This document shows positions 38,107-46,918 of a stretch of DNA of 64,000 bases, piece by piece (position 1 is the first letter of the stretch; the number at the start of each line of letters is the position of its first letter). The stretch spans positions 558,001-622,000 of the forward strand of contig NZ_CP026029.1 in NCBI RefSeq assembly GCF_023520895.1. The letters are read 5' to 3'. Under the pieces are notes generated by a model, which saw only the letters and a program-made list of their open reading frames with translations, was not told the origin of the DNA and did no database searches. The position numbers were made by a program, and so were the translations under genes. Source of the DNA: Paenibacillus sp. PK3_47 (lineage in GTDB: Bacteria; Bacillota; Bacilli; Paenibacillales; Paenibacillaceae).

Positions 38107-38120
38107 GTGAAAATTATCAC
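38107..38120. promoter_or_regulatory. Fnr box upstream of fnr
   Basis: GTGA-AAATTA-TCAC matches the Fnr core and lies 115 bp before the fnr start codon, implying autoregulation. A perfect -10 TATAAT at 38181-38186 would place the box near -79, not at the classic -41.5, so the mode of action is unclear. The remaining gap from 37875 shows nothing I can name. Confidence 0.65.
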
Positions 38121-38234
38121 AATGTTAAAAATTCGACACTTTTTCGCGAAAATACTTAACCAAAATGAGGGATTTCAAGGTATAATTAATTTAAAATTTA
38201 TTGAAAAACTGAGGGAATAAAGGGGATATCGATT

Positions 38235-38954
38235 ATGATCAAGGAACATTACAATGTTATCGAGGCCCACGGGAATACAAACTGTTTTTCCGAACAGAAC
38301 TTTAACAGACTTCTCGTTACAATGAAAGAGCGCATAGTACCAGAAGGATCTCACTTGTTCTGGGAAGGTGACTATTCGGATAAATTGTTTTATATCAAAC
38401 GTGGACGTGTAAAGCTGACCAAATCTACAGACGAAGGCAAAGAACTGATTCTGTATATGTATCAGGCTGGTGACATGGTCGGGCAGGCAGATCCTTTCTT
38501 CAGCACCAAGCACAGCTTCACCGCCGAGGTTATTGAAGAGAGCGAAGTTGGTGTAATTGAGCAGAAGGATCTTGAAATCCTTATCTGCCAGCACTGTGAT
38601 TTCGCCATCGACTTTATGAAGTGGATGGGTATTCACCACCGTCTTACACAGACTAAATTCCGTGATTTGATGATGTACGGCAAACCGGGCGCCCTGTGCT
38701 CCACGCTAATCCGTCTGGGCAACACCTATGGCGAGAAGAACGGCGACAATATTCTGATCAACAAAAAAATCACGCATACGGATCTCTCCAACATGATCGG
38801 CGCTACCCGTGAGAGCGTCAACCGGATGCTGAGTGATCTGCGCAAAAAAGATGCTGTTGAGTATGAGAATGGAATGATTGTGATCAAAGATCTGGGCATG
38901 CTTCAGGAAATCTGCCATTGCGAATTATGTCCTAACGAAATCTGCCGCATTTAA
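38235..38954 (+). CDS. fnr: Anaerobic regulator Fnr (Crp/Fnr family, Fe-S type)
   Basis: 239 residues. A cNMP-type sensory beta-barrel (PEGSHLFWEGDYSDKLFYIKRG region), a long dimer helix and a C-terminal winged helix (HTDLSNMIGATRESVNRMLSDL) are seen. The C-terminus carries cysteines 227, 229, 232 and 237; the spacing C229-x2-C232-x4-C237 equals the C-x2-C-x4-C that holds the 4Fe-4S cluster in Bacillus Fnr, unlike the N-terminal cluster of E. coli. It should activate pflB, adhE and nirB nearby when oxygen is lacking. A ribosome site is weak (AAAGGGGATATCGATT before the ATG). Confidence 0.95.
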   Translation: MIKEHYNVIEAHGNTNCFSEQNFNRLLVTMKERIVPEGSHLFWEGDYSDKLFYIKRGRVKLTKSTDEGKELILYMYQAGDMVGQADPFFSTKHSFTAEVIEESEVGVIEQKDLEILICQHCDFAIDFMKWMGIHHRLTQTKFRDLMMYGKPGALCSTLIRLGNTYGEKNGDNILINKKITHTDLSNMIGATRESVNRMLSDLRKKDAVEYENGMIVIKDLGMLQEICHCELCPNEICRI

Positions 38955-39036
38955 TTTCCTAGTAATAATACCCTCTATTCTCCTCACTGAAACATATCAG
39001 GCCCAAATATTTTTTAACCATACAATAGAGTGGTCG

Positions 39037-39066
39037 AAGACGCCTTGTCCGGTGTCTTTTTTTTGT
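39037..39066 (+). terminator. Terminator of fnr
   Basis: AAGACGCC, loop TTGT, then CCGGTGTC followed by eight T; one G-U pair. About 80 bp past the fnr stop. Confidence 0.8.
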
Positions 39067-39250
39067 GTAAAATGCTTTGGCTTACAGCTTCCTCATCCAC
39101 TCTACTGCAGTCATTACGACCGGTGATGCCGGCTCTTACGACAATTCCGCTATATCTCCCCCTCCCATTAGCTTTCAGTTTCATGCTACCTGATTAATAA
39201 GATATATCAGTGCTTTATGTAATATCCCACTTTAAATCCATGCCTTTATC

Positions 39251-39279
39251 TTGACAGATGTTTATATTTCCCGCGTAAT
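39251..39279 (+). promoter_or_regulatory. Possible promoter of the helicase gene
   Basis: TTGACA (39251-39256) and CGTAAT (39274-39279) with 17-bp spacing; the -10 box matches TATAAT at four of six positions. The sequence from 39067 to 39250 holds nothing else I recognise. Confidence 0.4.
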
Positions 39280-39317
39280 GAGGGATGGAATGAAATCTAT
39301 TACGAGAGGTGACTGAG

Positions 39318-42143
39318 ATGGAGAACCACGCCAAAACCTTTCCCGGCCCTATTAAATTCTGCTATCCGTGGCGCTCCTATCAGAAGCGGATACTGGATCA
39401 ACTTGAGGAGCATTTACGTAACCGGCACCTGCATCTTGTCGCGCCGCCAGGCTCAGGCAAAACCGTTCTGGGTCTGGAAATTATGCTCCGCATCAACCGC
39501 CCGGCAATCATTTTGGCACCAACCTTGACGATCAAGGAGCAGTGGGCGAACCGTTTCACAGAACTTTTTCTGGGGAAGGACGAACGTCCGGATTGGTTGT
39601 CAACATCCATACATCATCCGGCCATGATCACGATTACAACTTATCAGGCTCTTCATGCTGTTCTGGGTGATTCCGGAGAAAAGTTGGAGCAGTTTAGAGA
39701 ACAGCAGTTTTCTGCCTCAGGTGGAGAGAGGATCGTAGCGGCAGCCGATGATACGGAAGATGTCCCTGCCGAGTATGATTATACTCCGAAGCCGGCTTTT
39801 CAAGAAGACACTGATGCTGCGGAAAAGGAAACTGCTGCCGATCCGCCTTTAGCAGCGAATGAAATTATCGGAAAACTGAAGAAGCTGGGAATTCACACGG
39901 TCATTTTTGACGAAGCGCATCATTTGCGTGTGTCCTGGTGGAGAAGTGCCCTTCAATTGTGTGACATGCTGGGGCAGCCAACTAAAATTGCGCTGACGGC
40001 AACGCCGCCGTATGATGTGAGCCCAAACGAGTGGCAGCGGTACATCGAGCTGTGCGGGCCAATAAATGAAGAAATCAGTGTGCCGGAGCTTGTCAGGCAT
40101 GGAGAATTGTGCCCGCATCAGGATTATATCATGCTGACACCTCCTGAAAAGAACGAGTCTGCCCGGATCCGTAATTTCCGCCTACAGGCTGCAGGTTTGA
40201 GAGATGAGCTCATTCGTGATGTGTTTTTGACCGGGCTGATCGCCGGTCATCCCTGGATTACGAACGCAGAATCCCATATGGATGAGATTTTATCTTCTCC
40301 GGAATATTACTCAAGCATGGTTATTTACTTGCGGGCGGCAGATCAGCCGGAGTGGCGCAGAGCTGTCATGCTGTTGGGGCTGAAAGAGAAGGATACACCA
40401 GATCTAACCTACGAATGGCTTGAGGAACTGCTGAACGGAATCCTGTTTAAAGATAATCATGTGGATTCCGATAGGCCGGAGCTGAAGGAGCTTCACAGGC
40501 GGCTCAGCCAGCTCGGAATGATTGAGCGGCGGAAGCTGTACTTGCGGTCAACGCCGGCGCTGAACAAGATGCTGGTTCAAAGCGTGTCCAAGCTGAAGCA
40601 AATCGGACATATTCTCGATTTCGAAAGGTCGGTCCTCGGGAACGGGCTGCGTATGGTGATTCTGGCCGATTATATCCGGAAGGAAGACATGCCGAAGCAT
40701 CCGGGGGATGAACAGCCCCTTCAGCGCCTTGGTGTAGTACCAATTTTCGAGAGTATCCGCAGAGGACTGTCAGAAAAAGAAAAGGAACCGGGCGGGCAAG
40801 AGCTGCCGGTCGGTGTTCTGACAGGTTCCCTGGTGATCCTGCCTGCCAAAGCAGCCGAATGGATCCGGGAGACGGCCGGTCAGCAAGGAATTACGCTCAC
40901 GGACCGCATACTGCCCCATGATTCCCGATATATGTCGATTGAGGTGCGCGATTCCAACCGTTCAGCCATGGTCGGGTGGGTCACGGCGCTCTTTAATCAG
41001 GGCAGCGTCCGCGTACTCGTCGGTACAGCCGCGCTGCTGGGTGAAGGCTGGGATGCGCCGGGAATCAATTCGATGATCATGGCTTCATATGTAAGCTCAT
41101 TTATGCTGTCCAATCAGATGCGGGGGCGGGCAATCCGTTCGCAGCGCGGCAATCCGGACAAAACCGGCGCGATATGGCATTTGGCCTGTGTCGATACGGA
41201 GCTTACCGACGGCGGAGAAGATATGGCTTCTCTTGACAGGCGGTTCCGCTCTTTAGTGGGCTTGTCGATTACGAATAAAACCATAGAGTCCGGTATGGAC
41301 CGAATCGGGCTGGCGCAAAGACAGCTATCGGATAGCACAATTGAGTTATATAATGCCGGGACGCTGGAAAGAGCCCGGGACCGTCATTTACTCAAGGACC
41401 AATGGGCCTCTGCCATCTCCCTTCAGAGTTCGATGGCCGAGGAACTGAAGACTGTGCGGGAGCGCATTCCAAAACCATTGGTCTATCCTTATACAATTAA
41501 GGCGGTTCTTATTTTTGCGTGTACGCTGGCTTTGCAAATCTTTTACGAATCGGTTACATCGCCTCAAGTACTGAACTCGGAAGCACCGGGATGGTTAAAG
41601 CTCGGCCTCGCCGCCCTCTTCGCAGCCATCTGTGCCAGCCCCTGGATCATCAAAGCAGCCAAAATGATGATCAAGCACCAGACGCTGGACCGGAGCATCC
41701 TTGAAACCGGATTAACCGTCTACACCGTGCTTTATGAAATGAAGCTGGTCCGGTCTGCGCCAAGCCTGCATTTGATCGGAGCCCAGGAGGAACGCGGCAC
41801 TGTTGTATGCTGGCTGAAGGCTGGGAGCACGCATGAAAAGACACTGTTCTTAAATGCCCTGCAGCAGCTGCTTGATCCGGTCGAAAATCCCCGCTATCTT
41901 ATTTACCGCACATCACGGAGGTGGTTTGGCCGGACACATGATTATCATGCCGTTCCGGAGGAGATCGGCCGCCGCAAGGAACATGCAGAACGTTTTGCTG
42001 CGCTCTGGAAAAAGAATATCGGCCCTGCCGAGCTGGTCTATACCCGGACTCCGGAGGGCCACAAGAAACTGCTCAATGCGAGAGTGAAGTCCCTGGCATC
42101 CATGTTTATCCGCAAATCTGAGCGGATCAGCGCCTGGAGATAA
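39318..42143 (+). CDS. Superfamily 2 DEAD/DEAH helicase with two C-terminal membrane segments
   Basis: 941 residues. Helicase domain 1 shows Walker A APPGSGKT (Lys48), PTLTIKEQW, the DEAH box VIFDEAHHLR (near 198) and motif III LTATPP. About 60 acidic residues (145-185) interrupt domain 1. Domain 2 has VLVGTAALLGEGWDAPGIN and the motif VI sequence QMRGRAIR (near 600). Unusually, two hydrophobic helices follow (near residues 722-738, YTIKAVLIFACTLALQIFY, and 762-782, LGLAALFAAICASPWIIK), then about 160 soluble residues. Substrate unknown; nothing adjacent suggests a partner. The ATG at 39318 is 6 bases after AGAGGTG. Confidence 0.85.
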   Translation: MENHAKTFPGPIKFCYPWRSYQKRILDQLEEHLRNRHLHLVAPPGSGKTVLGLEIMLRINRPAIILAPTLTIKEQWANRFTELFLGKDERPDWLSTSIHHPAMITITTYQALHAVLGDSGEKLEQFREQQFSASGGERIVAAADDTEDVPAEYDYTPKPAFQEDTDAAEKETAADPPLAANEIIGKLKKLGIHTVIFDEAHHLRVSWWRSALQLCDMLGQPTKIALTATPPYDVSPNEWQRYIELCGPINEEISVPELVRHGELCPHQDYIMLTPPEKNESARIRNFRLQAAGLRDELIRDVFLTGLIAGHPWITNAESHMDEILSSPEYYSSMVIYLRAADQPEWRRAVMLLGLKEKDTPDLTYEWLEELLNGILFKDNHVDSDRPELKELHRRLSQLGMIERRKLYLRSTPALNKMLVQSVSKLKQIGHILDFERSVLGNGLRMVILADYIRKEDMPKHPGDEQPLQRLGVVPIFESIRRGLSEKEKEPGGQELPVGVLTGSLVILPAKAAEWIRETAGQQGITLTDRILPHDSRYMSIEVRDSNRSAMVGWVTALFNQGSVRVLVGTAALLGEGWDAPGINSMIMASYVSSFMLSNQMRGRAIRSQRGNPDKTGAIWHLACVDTELTDGGEDMASLDRRFRSLVGLSITNKTIESGMDRIGLAQRQLSDSTIELYNAGTLERARDRHLLKDQWASAISLQSSMAEELKTVRERIPKPLVYPYTIKAVLIFACTLALQIFYESVTSPQVLNSEAPGWLKLGLAALFAAICASPWIIKAAKMMIKHQTLDRSILETGLTVYTVLYEMKLVRSAPSLHLIGAQEERGTVVCWLKAGSTHEKTLFLNALQQLLDPVENPRYLIYRTSRRWFGRTHDYHAVPEEIGRRKEHAERFAALWKKNIGPAELVYTRTPEGHKKLLNARVKSLASMFIRKSERISAWR

Positions 42144-42170
42144 GATGTTATCCCTTATCACTCCACCTAA

Positions 42171-42208
42171 TAAAAAACTGTCCTGAAGGCTACAAACCTC
42201 AGGACAGT
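42171..42208. terminator. Terminator of nirC, shared with the helicase gene
   Basis: ACTGTCCTGA and TCAGGACAGT form a perfect 10-bp stem extended by AGG/CCT; on the minus strand six T follow. It lies between converging genes. Confidence 0.87.
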
Positions 42209-42238
42209 CCCATTCTCACTTGTTCTTTTTTTCACTTA

Positions 42239-43027
42239 TTAACGTTTGCTGCGGGCACGAACCGGGGAAATCAGCCAATAAGCCATACCGACAAATACCC
42301 CTCCGCCAATAATGTTACCCAGAGTGACCGGAATCATGTTATGCAGCCATCCGGCAATCGATACCGTCTCCGGATGGTTCGGCAGCAGCACGGCCACGCT
42401 CAGCAGCGTCATATTCGCTACACTGTGCTCATAACCGCTGGCGATAAAAGCGAACAGACACCACCAGATCAGCACCAGCTTCGCTGGCTCGCTCTTGGTA
42501 CGGGAAGACATCCATAAAGCCAGGCAGACCAGCCAGTTACAAAGAATGCCGCGGAAGAACAGCTCCGAGAACGGCAGTGTCATTTTTTTGGCGGCTGCGG
42601 CAAAGATCAGATGCTCTGCCGGAGCTGCCTTGAACAATCCTGTACCTTGAATCAGCAGGGCGAGAAGGACTGCACCGGCCACATTGCCGATAAAAACAAT
42701 AATCCAGTTCTTCGCGGTATCCAGGGCCGTTGTTCTTCCGGCAAGCGTACTTACCGTGAAAAACATATTATTGCCGGTGAAAAGCTCGGAACCGGCAAAT
42801 ACGACCAGGGTCAGGGCGATCCCGAAGGATGCGCCCATAACAAGCGGCTGAAAGGGAGACTGGGCTGCTGCCAGCGGTGCACCCAGTGTGAAAATCAGAA
42901 TAATTCCTATACCTACATACGCACCGGCCAGCATGGCGGCCAGAAAATACCTTGCCATACTCTCATTCATTTTGTCGCGTTTGCCTACTGCAATCTCTAC
43001 GATGTTCTCCACACTTTGCGTAAACAT
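42239..43027 (-). CDS. nirC: Formate/nitrite channel, probably nitrite
   Basis: 262 residues with six membrane helices, FNT family. Signatures AGAYVGIGIILIFTLG, AGSELFTGNNMFFT, GNVAGAVLLALL and NMTLLSVAVL are present, with the pore His likely in GYEHSVANM. Because it is the last gene of the nirB-nirD operon, nitrite import (or export when in excess) is the probable role rather than formate; its nearness to pflB leaves formate possible. GGGGTGGAGAG precedes the ATG. Confidence 0.88.
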   Translation of the reverse strand: MFTQSVENIVEIAVGKRDKMNESMARYFLAAMLAGAYVGIGIILIFTLGAPLAAAQSPFQPLVMGASFGIALTLVVFAGSELFTGNNMFFTVSTLAGRTTALDTAKNWIIVFIGNVAGAVLLALLIQGTGLFKAAPAEHLIFAAAAKKMTLPFSELFFRGILCNWLVCLALWMSSRTKSEPAKLVLIWWCLFAFIASGYEHSVANMTLLSVAVLLPNHPETVSIAGWLHNMIPVTLGNIIGGGVFVGMAYWLISPVRARSKR

Positions 43028-43056
43028 CTCTCCACCCCGCCATTCCTGATCAAAAT

Positions 43057-43398
43057 TTAGCTTTGTACTGCTGCTTCCTGCAAGCGGACCTTCAGAATGT
43101 CACCGTCTTGGGTCACCGGGAAGGTTGCCACGAGCCCCTGATCGGGTGCCTGAACTTCTCCGCTGCGCAGATCGATTTTCCAGTCATACAGCGGGTCGTA
43201 CAGGTAATGCCCTGACACGATTCCTTCGGCAAGCGGTCCGCCTTTCGGATGCGGACTATGATTCTCCACAGCATAGAACGCTCCGTCCGAGGTGCGGAAT
43301 ACAGCCAGTTCCACCGGCCCTGCAACGATTACACGGCCGATTTGCGGCAGGAAATCCTGTGCCGTACCTACTACATACTCTTGTTTTGTGATCTCCAT
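43057..43398 (-). CDS. nirD: Nitrite reductase small subunit, Rieske-like
   Basis: 113 residues. Partner of NirB in NADH-dependent nitrite reduction to ammonium. The fold is Rieske-like, but the cluster ligands are lost: the first motif reads NHSPHPKGGPLAEG (no Cys) and the second DPLYDWKI (Asp for Cys, Tyr for His), so it cannot bind a 2Fe-2S cluster. The neighbouring residues GGPLAEGIVSG and LYDWKIDL keep the family look. The ATG at 43396-43398 has AAAGGAGAG upstream. It lies 25 bp after nirB and 29 bp before nirC. Confidence 0.92.
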   Translation of the reverse strand: MEITKQEYVVGTAQDFLPQIGRVIVAGPVELAVFRTSDGAFYAVENHSPHPKGGPLAEGIVSGHYLYDPLYDWKIDLRSGEVQAPDQGLVATFPVTQDGDILKVRLQEAAVQS

Positions 43399-43423
43399 GG
43401 TTATCTCTCCTTTGGAATCCGGT

Positions 43424-45850
43424 TTATACTCTCGCTTTTTCGAACAGTGCAGTACGGGTATTGTCATCATCAAGCATTTTTTTCCACGGATCCGAAACCT
43501 GGGCCAGTGCAAAATCAATCCGGGCAGCCAGCTCCTTGCGGTTATCCTCATTGTTCAGAATGACATTCTGGATATTTTCCAGACCCATCCGTTCCACCCA
43601 CTCGGAGGTTCTCTCCAGATAGTTACCAGTTTCACGGTAATACTGCATAACTGCCGAGCAGATCTCTACCAGCTCGTCATCTGTTTTGACTTTGCAGAAG
43701 GAATCTGCAATACGCGGTTTAATCCCGCCGTTACCGCCAATGAATACTTCCCATCCTCCGTCGTTTCCGACGATACCGATATCCTTGGTGCAGGACTCTG
43801 CACAGTTCCGCGGGCAGCCGTTGACTGCCATTTTAAATTTGGCCGGGAAGTCAAGGCGTTCATATTTACGCTCAAGCAGTGCACCCATACCCATGGAATC
43901 CTGTGTTCCAAAACGGCAGAACTGTGATCCGACACAGGTTTTTACAGTACGGAGGGATTTGGCATAAGCGTATCCGGAAGGCATATCCAGCTCTTCCCAT
44001 ACCTTAGGCACATCCTCTTTCTTGACACCGATCAGATCCAGGCGCTGTCCGCCGGTTACCTTCACTACTTTTACATCATATTTCAGGGATACATCGGCAA
44101 TTTTCTTCAAATCTTCCGGTGTTGTTACCCCGCCATACATCCGTGGTACTACGGTAAAGGTGCCATCCTTCTGAATATTGGCGCTCATCCGCTCGTTAAC
44201 GAAGCGCGATTCCTTCTCATCTTCATGTGTGTCAGGATAAATCATGCCCAGGTAGTAGTTCACGGCAGGGCGGCACTTGGAGCAGCCTTCCGCCTGTTTC
44301 CAGCCCAGTACATTCATGACTTCCTTGGTGGTTCTCAGACCTTTGGCTGTAATCTCTGCTACAATCTCGTCACGGCTCAGTGTAGTGCAGCTGCAAATGC
44401 CCTGCTTCGCGCTTTGCTCAAAGCTGTCGCCAAGTACAAACTGCAGAATCTGTTCAACCACCGGCTTACAGCCGCCGCAGGAGCGGGTAGCTCCGGTGCA
44501 TGCCTTGATTTCATCCACTGTTGTAAATCCGTTCTCTGTTACTGCATCGACAATCGCTTTTTTGGTTACCCCGTTACAGCCGCAGACGATTTCTTCATCA
44601 GCCATCGTTTCGACAGACATGCTTTTCTTGGCTGCCCCGCCGCCGCAGCATCCGGTGCCCATGACTTCGCCGTAAATTTCGTCGGTCATTTGCGCACCCT
44701 GCTTGACGAGCTTTTGCAGATTGGCTGATTCTGTTACATCACCGAAGAGAACGGCGCCGACAATAACATTATCTTTGAGCAAAATCTTTTTGTAGGTTCT
44801 CTTCCATTCATCTTTGGCCGAAATGACGGTGTGCTCTTCTGTTTCAGTAAACTCCCCTGCCGAGAACACATCCACACCGGATATTTTCAGCTTGGTGGCT
44901 ACAACTGAGCCTTCATATGGCTGGGTAGCAGCGCCGCACAGATATTTGGCCAGCACCATTCCTTGTTCAAACAGCGGTGCTACAAGGCCGTAACAGGTTC
45001 CGCGGTGTTCTGTACATTCACCTACGGAGTATACTCCAGGCATCGAAGTTTCCAGGTAATCATTAACGACGATCCCGCGGTTAACGGTTATGCCGCTGTC
45101 TTTAGCCAGCTGCGTATTGGGTTTGATGCCTACTGCCATGACTACAAAATCCGCCTGCAGCTCTGTACCGTCGCTGAACCGAAGGCCGTTAACCCGCTCA
45201 TCTCCGGTCAATTCCACAGTCTGTTTGCCCATTGCAAATTTGACACCTTGACGCTTCAGCTCTGCCTGCAGCATGGACGAGGCATTGTGGTCGAGCTGGC
45301 GTTCCATCAGATCTTCGAGCAAATGCACTACAGTTACATCCATCCCTAAGTTCACAAGCCCTTTGGCTGCTTCAAGCCCCAGCAGACCGCCGCCGATAAC
45401 TGCGGCTGTACGGTACTGCTTCGCCGCTGCAAGCATCGCATCGCAATCAGCGATATCGCGGAAACCGACGACACCTTCTTTGGTGCTGCCCGGTACAGGC
45501 AGGATGAACGAATTCGAGCCTGTTGCAATAATTACTTTATCGTATGGGACTGTCATTCCGTTATCAGCAATAACCTGACGGTTCTCTTCATCAATGCGGA
45601 CTACTGTAGTCCCTGTATGCAAAGTAATATGATTGTCTTCATACCACTGGCGGTCGTTAAGAATGATATCTTCAATTGTTTTGCTGCCTTCCAGAACATA
45701 GGACAGCATGATCCGGTTGTAGTTCGGATGCGGCTCACTTCCAAAAATCGTAATATCATAAGCCCCGCCCAGCTTAAGGATCTGTTCAATTGTGCCTACG
45801 CCTGCCATACCGTTACCGATCAATACTAACTTTTCTCTCTCCACTGTCAC
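43424..45850 (-). CDS. nirB: NAD(P)H-dependent nitrite reductase large subunit
   Basis: 808 residues. Reduces nitrite to ammonium in the cytosol with siroheme. In order: FAD/NAD oxidoreductase domain (IGNGMAGVGT, GGGLLGLEAAKGL), a first BFD-type 2Fe-2S domain (CGCNGVTKK, CTGATRSCGGC, about 425-475), a second Cys-rich BFD-like segment (CSCTTLSRDE, GCSKC), ferredoxin-like repeats, and the siroheme/4Fe-4S site TCVGSQFC ... NGCPRNCAESC (near 645-690). Start is GTG at 45848-45850, 8 bases after GGAGG. Preceded by two perfect Fnr boxes. Could equally be called nasD; Fnr control argues for dissimilatory use. Confidence 0.96.
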   Translation of the reverse strand: MTVEREKLVLIGNGMAGVGTIEQILKLGGAYDITIFGSEPHPNYNRIMLSYVLEGSKTIEDIILNDRQWYEDNHITLHTGTTVVRIDEENRQVIADNGMTVPYDKVIIATGSNSFILPVPGSTKEGVVGFRDIADCDAMLAAAKQYRTAAVIGGGLLGLEAAKGLVNLGMDVTVVHLLEDLMERQLDHNASSMLQAELKRQGVKFAMGKQTVELTGDERVNGLRFSDGTELQADFVVMAVGIKPNTQLAKDSGITVNRGIVVNDYLETSMPGVYSVGECTEHRGTCYGLVAPLFEQGMVLAKYLCGAATQPYEGSVVATKLKISGVDVFSAGEFTETEEHTVISAKDEWKRTYKKILLKDNVIVGAVLFGDVTESANLQKLVKQGAQMTDEIYGEVMGTGCCGGGAAKKSMSVETMADEEIVCGCNGVTKKAIVDAVTENGFTTVDEIKACTGATRSCGGCKPVVEQILQFVLGDSFEQSAKQGICSCTTLSRDEIVAEITAKGLRTTKEVMNVLGWKQAEGCSKCRPAVNYYLGMIYPDTHEDEKESRFVNERMSANIQKDGTFTVVPRMYGGVTTPEDLKKIADVSLKYDVKVVKVTGGQRLDLIGVKKEDVPKVWEELDMPSGYAYAKSLRTVKTCVGSQFCRFGTQDSMGMGALLERKYERLDFPAKFKMAVNGCPRNCAESCTKDIGIVGNDGGWEVFIGGNGGIKPRIADSFCKVKTDDELVEICSAVMQYYRETGNYLERTSEWVERMGLENIQNVILNNEDNRKELAARIDFALAQVSDPWKKMLDDDNTRTALFEKARV

Positions 45851-45905
45851 TGTAAGGCCCTCCTCGAAACTTCTAATTTCCTATGTGAACATCTCTTATA
45901 GTGAA

Positions 45906-45970
45906 ATTATACGTTTTAAATTTGAAGAGCATTTGTGATTGAAATCACATTATATGTGAATGTTTTCACA
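45906..45970 (-). promoter_or_regulatory. Fnr-activated promoter of nirB with two perfect Fnr boxes
   Basis: TGTGA-TTGAAA-TCACA (45934-45949) and TGTGA-ATGTTT-TCACA (45955-45970) are exact TGTGA-N6-TCACA sites 21 bp apart. A perfect -10 TATAAT (minus, 45906-45911) gives a start near 45899 and puts the first box near -42. Confidence 0.88.
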
Positions 45971-45980
45971 CAATTTAGTT

Positions 45981-46027
45981 CAAAAATGCCAAGCCACGCG
46001 TTAAAACAGTATACGGCAGCTTGGCTG
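45981..46027 (-). terminator. Likely terminator of the DUF4430-like lipoprotein gene
   Basis: On the minus strand GCCAAGC ... GCTTGGC with an inner imperfect stem, followed by ATTTTTG. Confidence 0.55.
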
Positions 46028-46042
46028 TAAATGATATGGTAA

Positions 46043-46738
46043 TTAACGTAAAACGAGCGAAAGTTCAAGTGTATCCTGAGGTCGCAGCTTCATATCGATT
46101 CCTGTGCTCAGTAGCCCTTTATCGTTCACCTTAAGCTTCCACTCTTCGCTTGTCAGCGGGCTGTAATCATTCACGGTGAGAATTCTTTTGTTATTTTCGG
46201 ACAGCCCTACTATTCCGCTGCTCTTCAGCAGGCTCCTTACAGTCAGCTCATCTGCAAAAGAATACACGTAAGCGTGCGTAAGCTCCGGCTGACCGCTTCC
46301 CCCGCTTACTTTCAGAATTACAGGCTGAAGCGGATCCTTGCCCTCTGTACGCTTAGCCGAAATTACTATTGTCTGGTCCCGCATAATTACGCTGTTCCAG
46401 TTCGTGACGGTTTTGCCCCCGGCCTGAATCTCCCAGACCATCTCCGGACTTAAAGATACTCCGTTTACGGTCACCATGCGCTCCCCGTCCTCACTAAACT
46501 CCGCAACACCGCTGCTCTCCAGCAGTTCACCCAAAGTAATTCCCTGAATGTATGCTTCACTGAGCTGCCTGCCTGCGCTTCCGGTCAAGTCATTATCACC
46601 GATTACCAGTGAAAAAGCAGGACCGGCCGCCGCCGCCGCATGCTCATCTGCAGTTTCTGAATTAAAGGCTGAGCAGCCCCCTGCGGTTGCAATAATGATG
46701 AAGCCTAACCATATACGTAATAAAAAAGTTCTGGACAA
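46043..46738 (-). CDS. Lipoprotein with two DUF4430-like domains
   Basis: 231 residues from the TTG at 46736-46738. From this start a standard lipoprotein signal appears (MSRTFLLRIWLGFIII then ATAGGC, Cys22), and AAGGCGG lies about 9 bases upstream; longer frames add up to 45 residues with no ribosome site. Two similar halves follow, each ending in a small beta-grasp-like unit (VTVNGVSLSPEMVWEIQAGGK ... and LTVNDYSPLTSEEWKLKVND ...), with TLGELLESSG and TVRSLLKSSG at matching positions. This resembles the transcobalamin-like DUF4430 fold, whose role in bacteria is surface ligand binding; ligand unknown. Confidence 0.7.
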   Translation of the reverse strand: MSRTFLLRIWLGFIIIATAGGCSAFNSETADEHAAAAAGPAFSLVIGDNDLTGSAGRQLSEAYIQGITLGELLESSGVAEFSEDGERMVTVNGVSLSPEMVWEIQAGGKTVTNWNSVIMRDQTIVISAKRTEGKDPLQPVILKVSGGSGQPELTHAYVYSFADELTVRSLLKSSGIVGLSENNKRILTVNDYSPLTSEEWKLKVNDKGLLSTGIDMKLRPQDTLELSLVLR

Positions 46739-46873
46739 TCCCGGCACCGCCTTATTCCGCCCGAGCACAGCTTCCAGCAATTTCTCAGGCCTGTAGTAAT
46801 TATGTATTCGTCCTTTAAGAATAACGCAAACAGGCCTGGTTCTCAATTCTAATAACACGGGTTTTATACACAA

Positions 46874-46897
46874 TAAAAAAGTCCCCGCAGGGACTCA
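46874..46897 (-). terminator. Terminator of ric
   Basis: On the minus strand GTCCC, loop TGCG, GGGAC, then TTTTTTATTG; A-run on the other side. 22 bp after the ric stop. Confidence 0.8.
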
Positions 46898-46918
46898 GAA
46901 AAAATAAGGATGCTGTTC

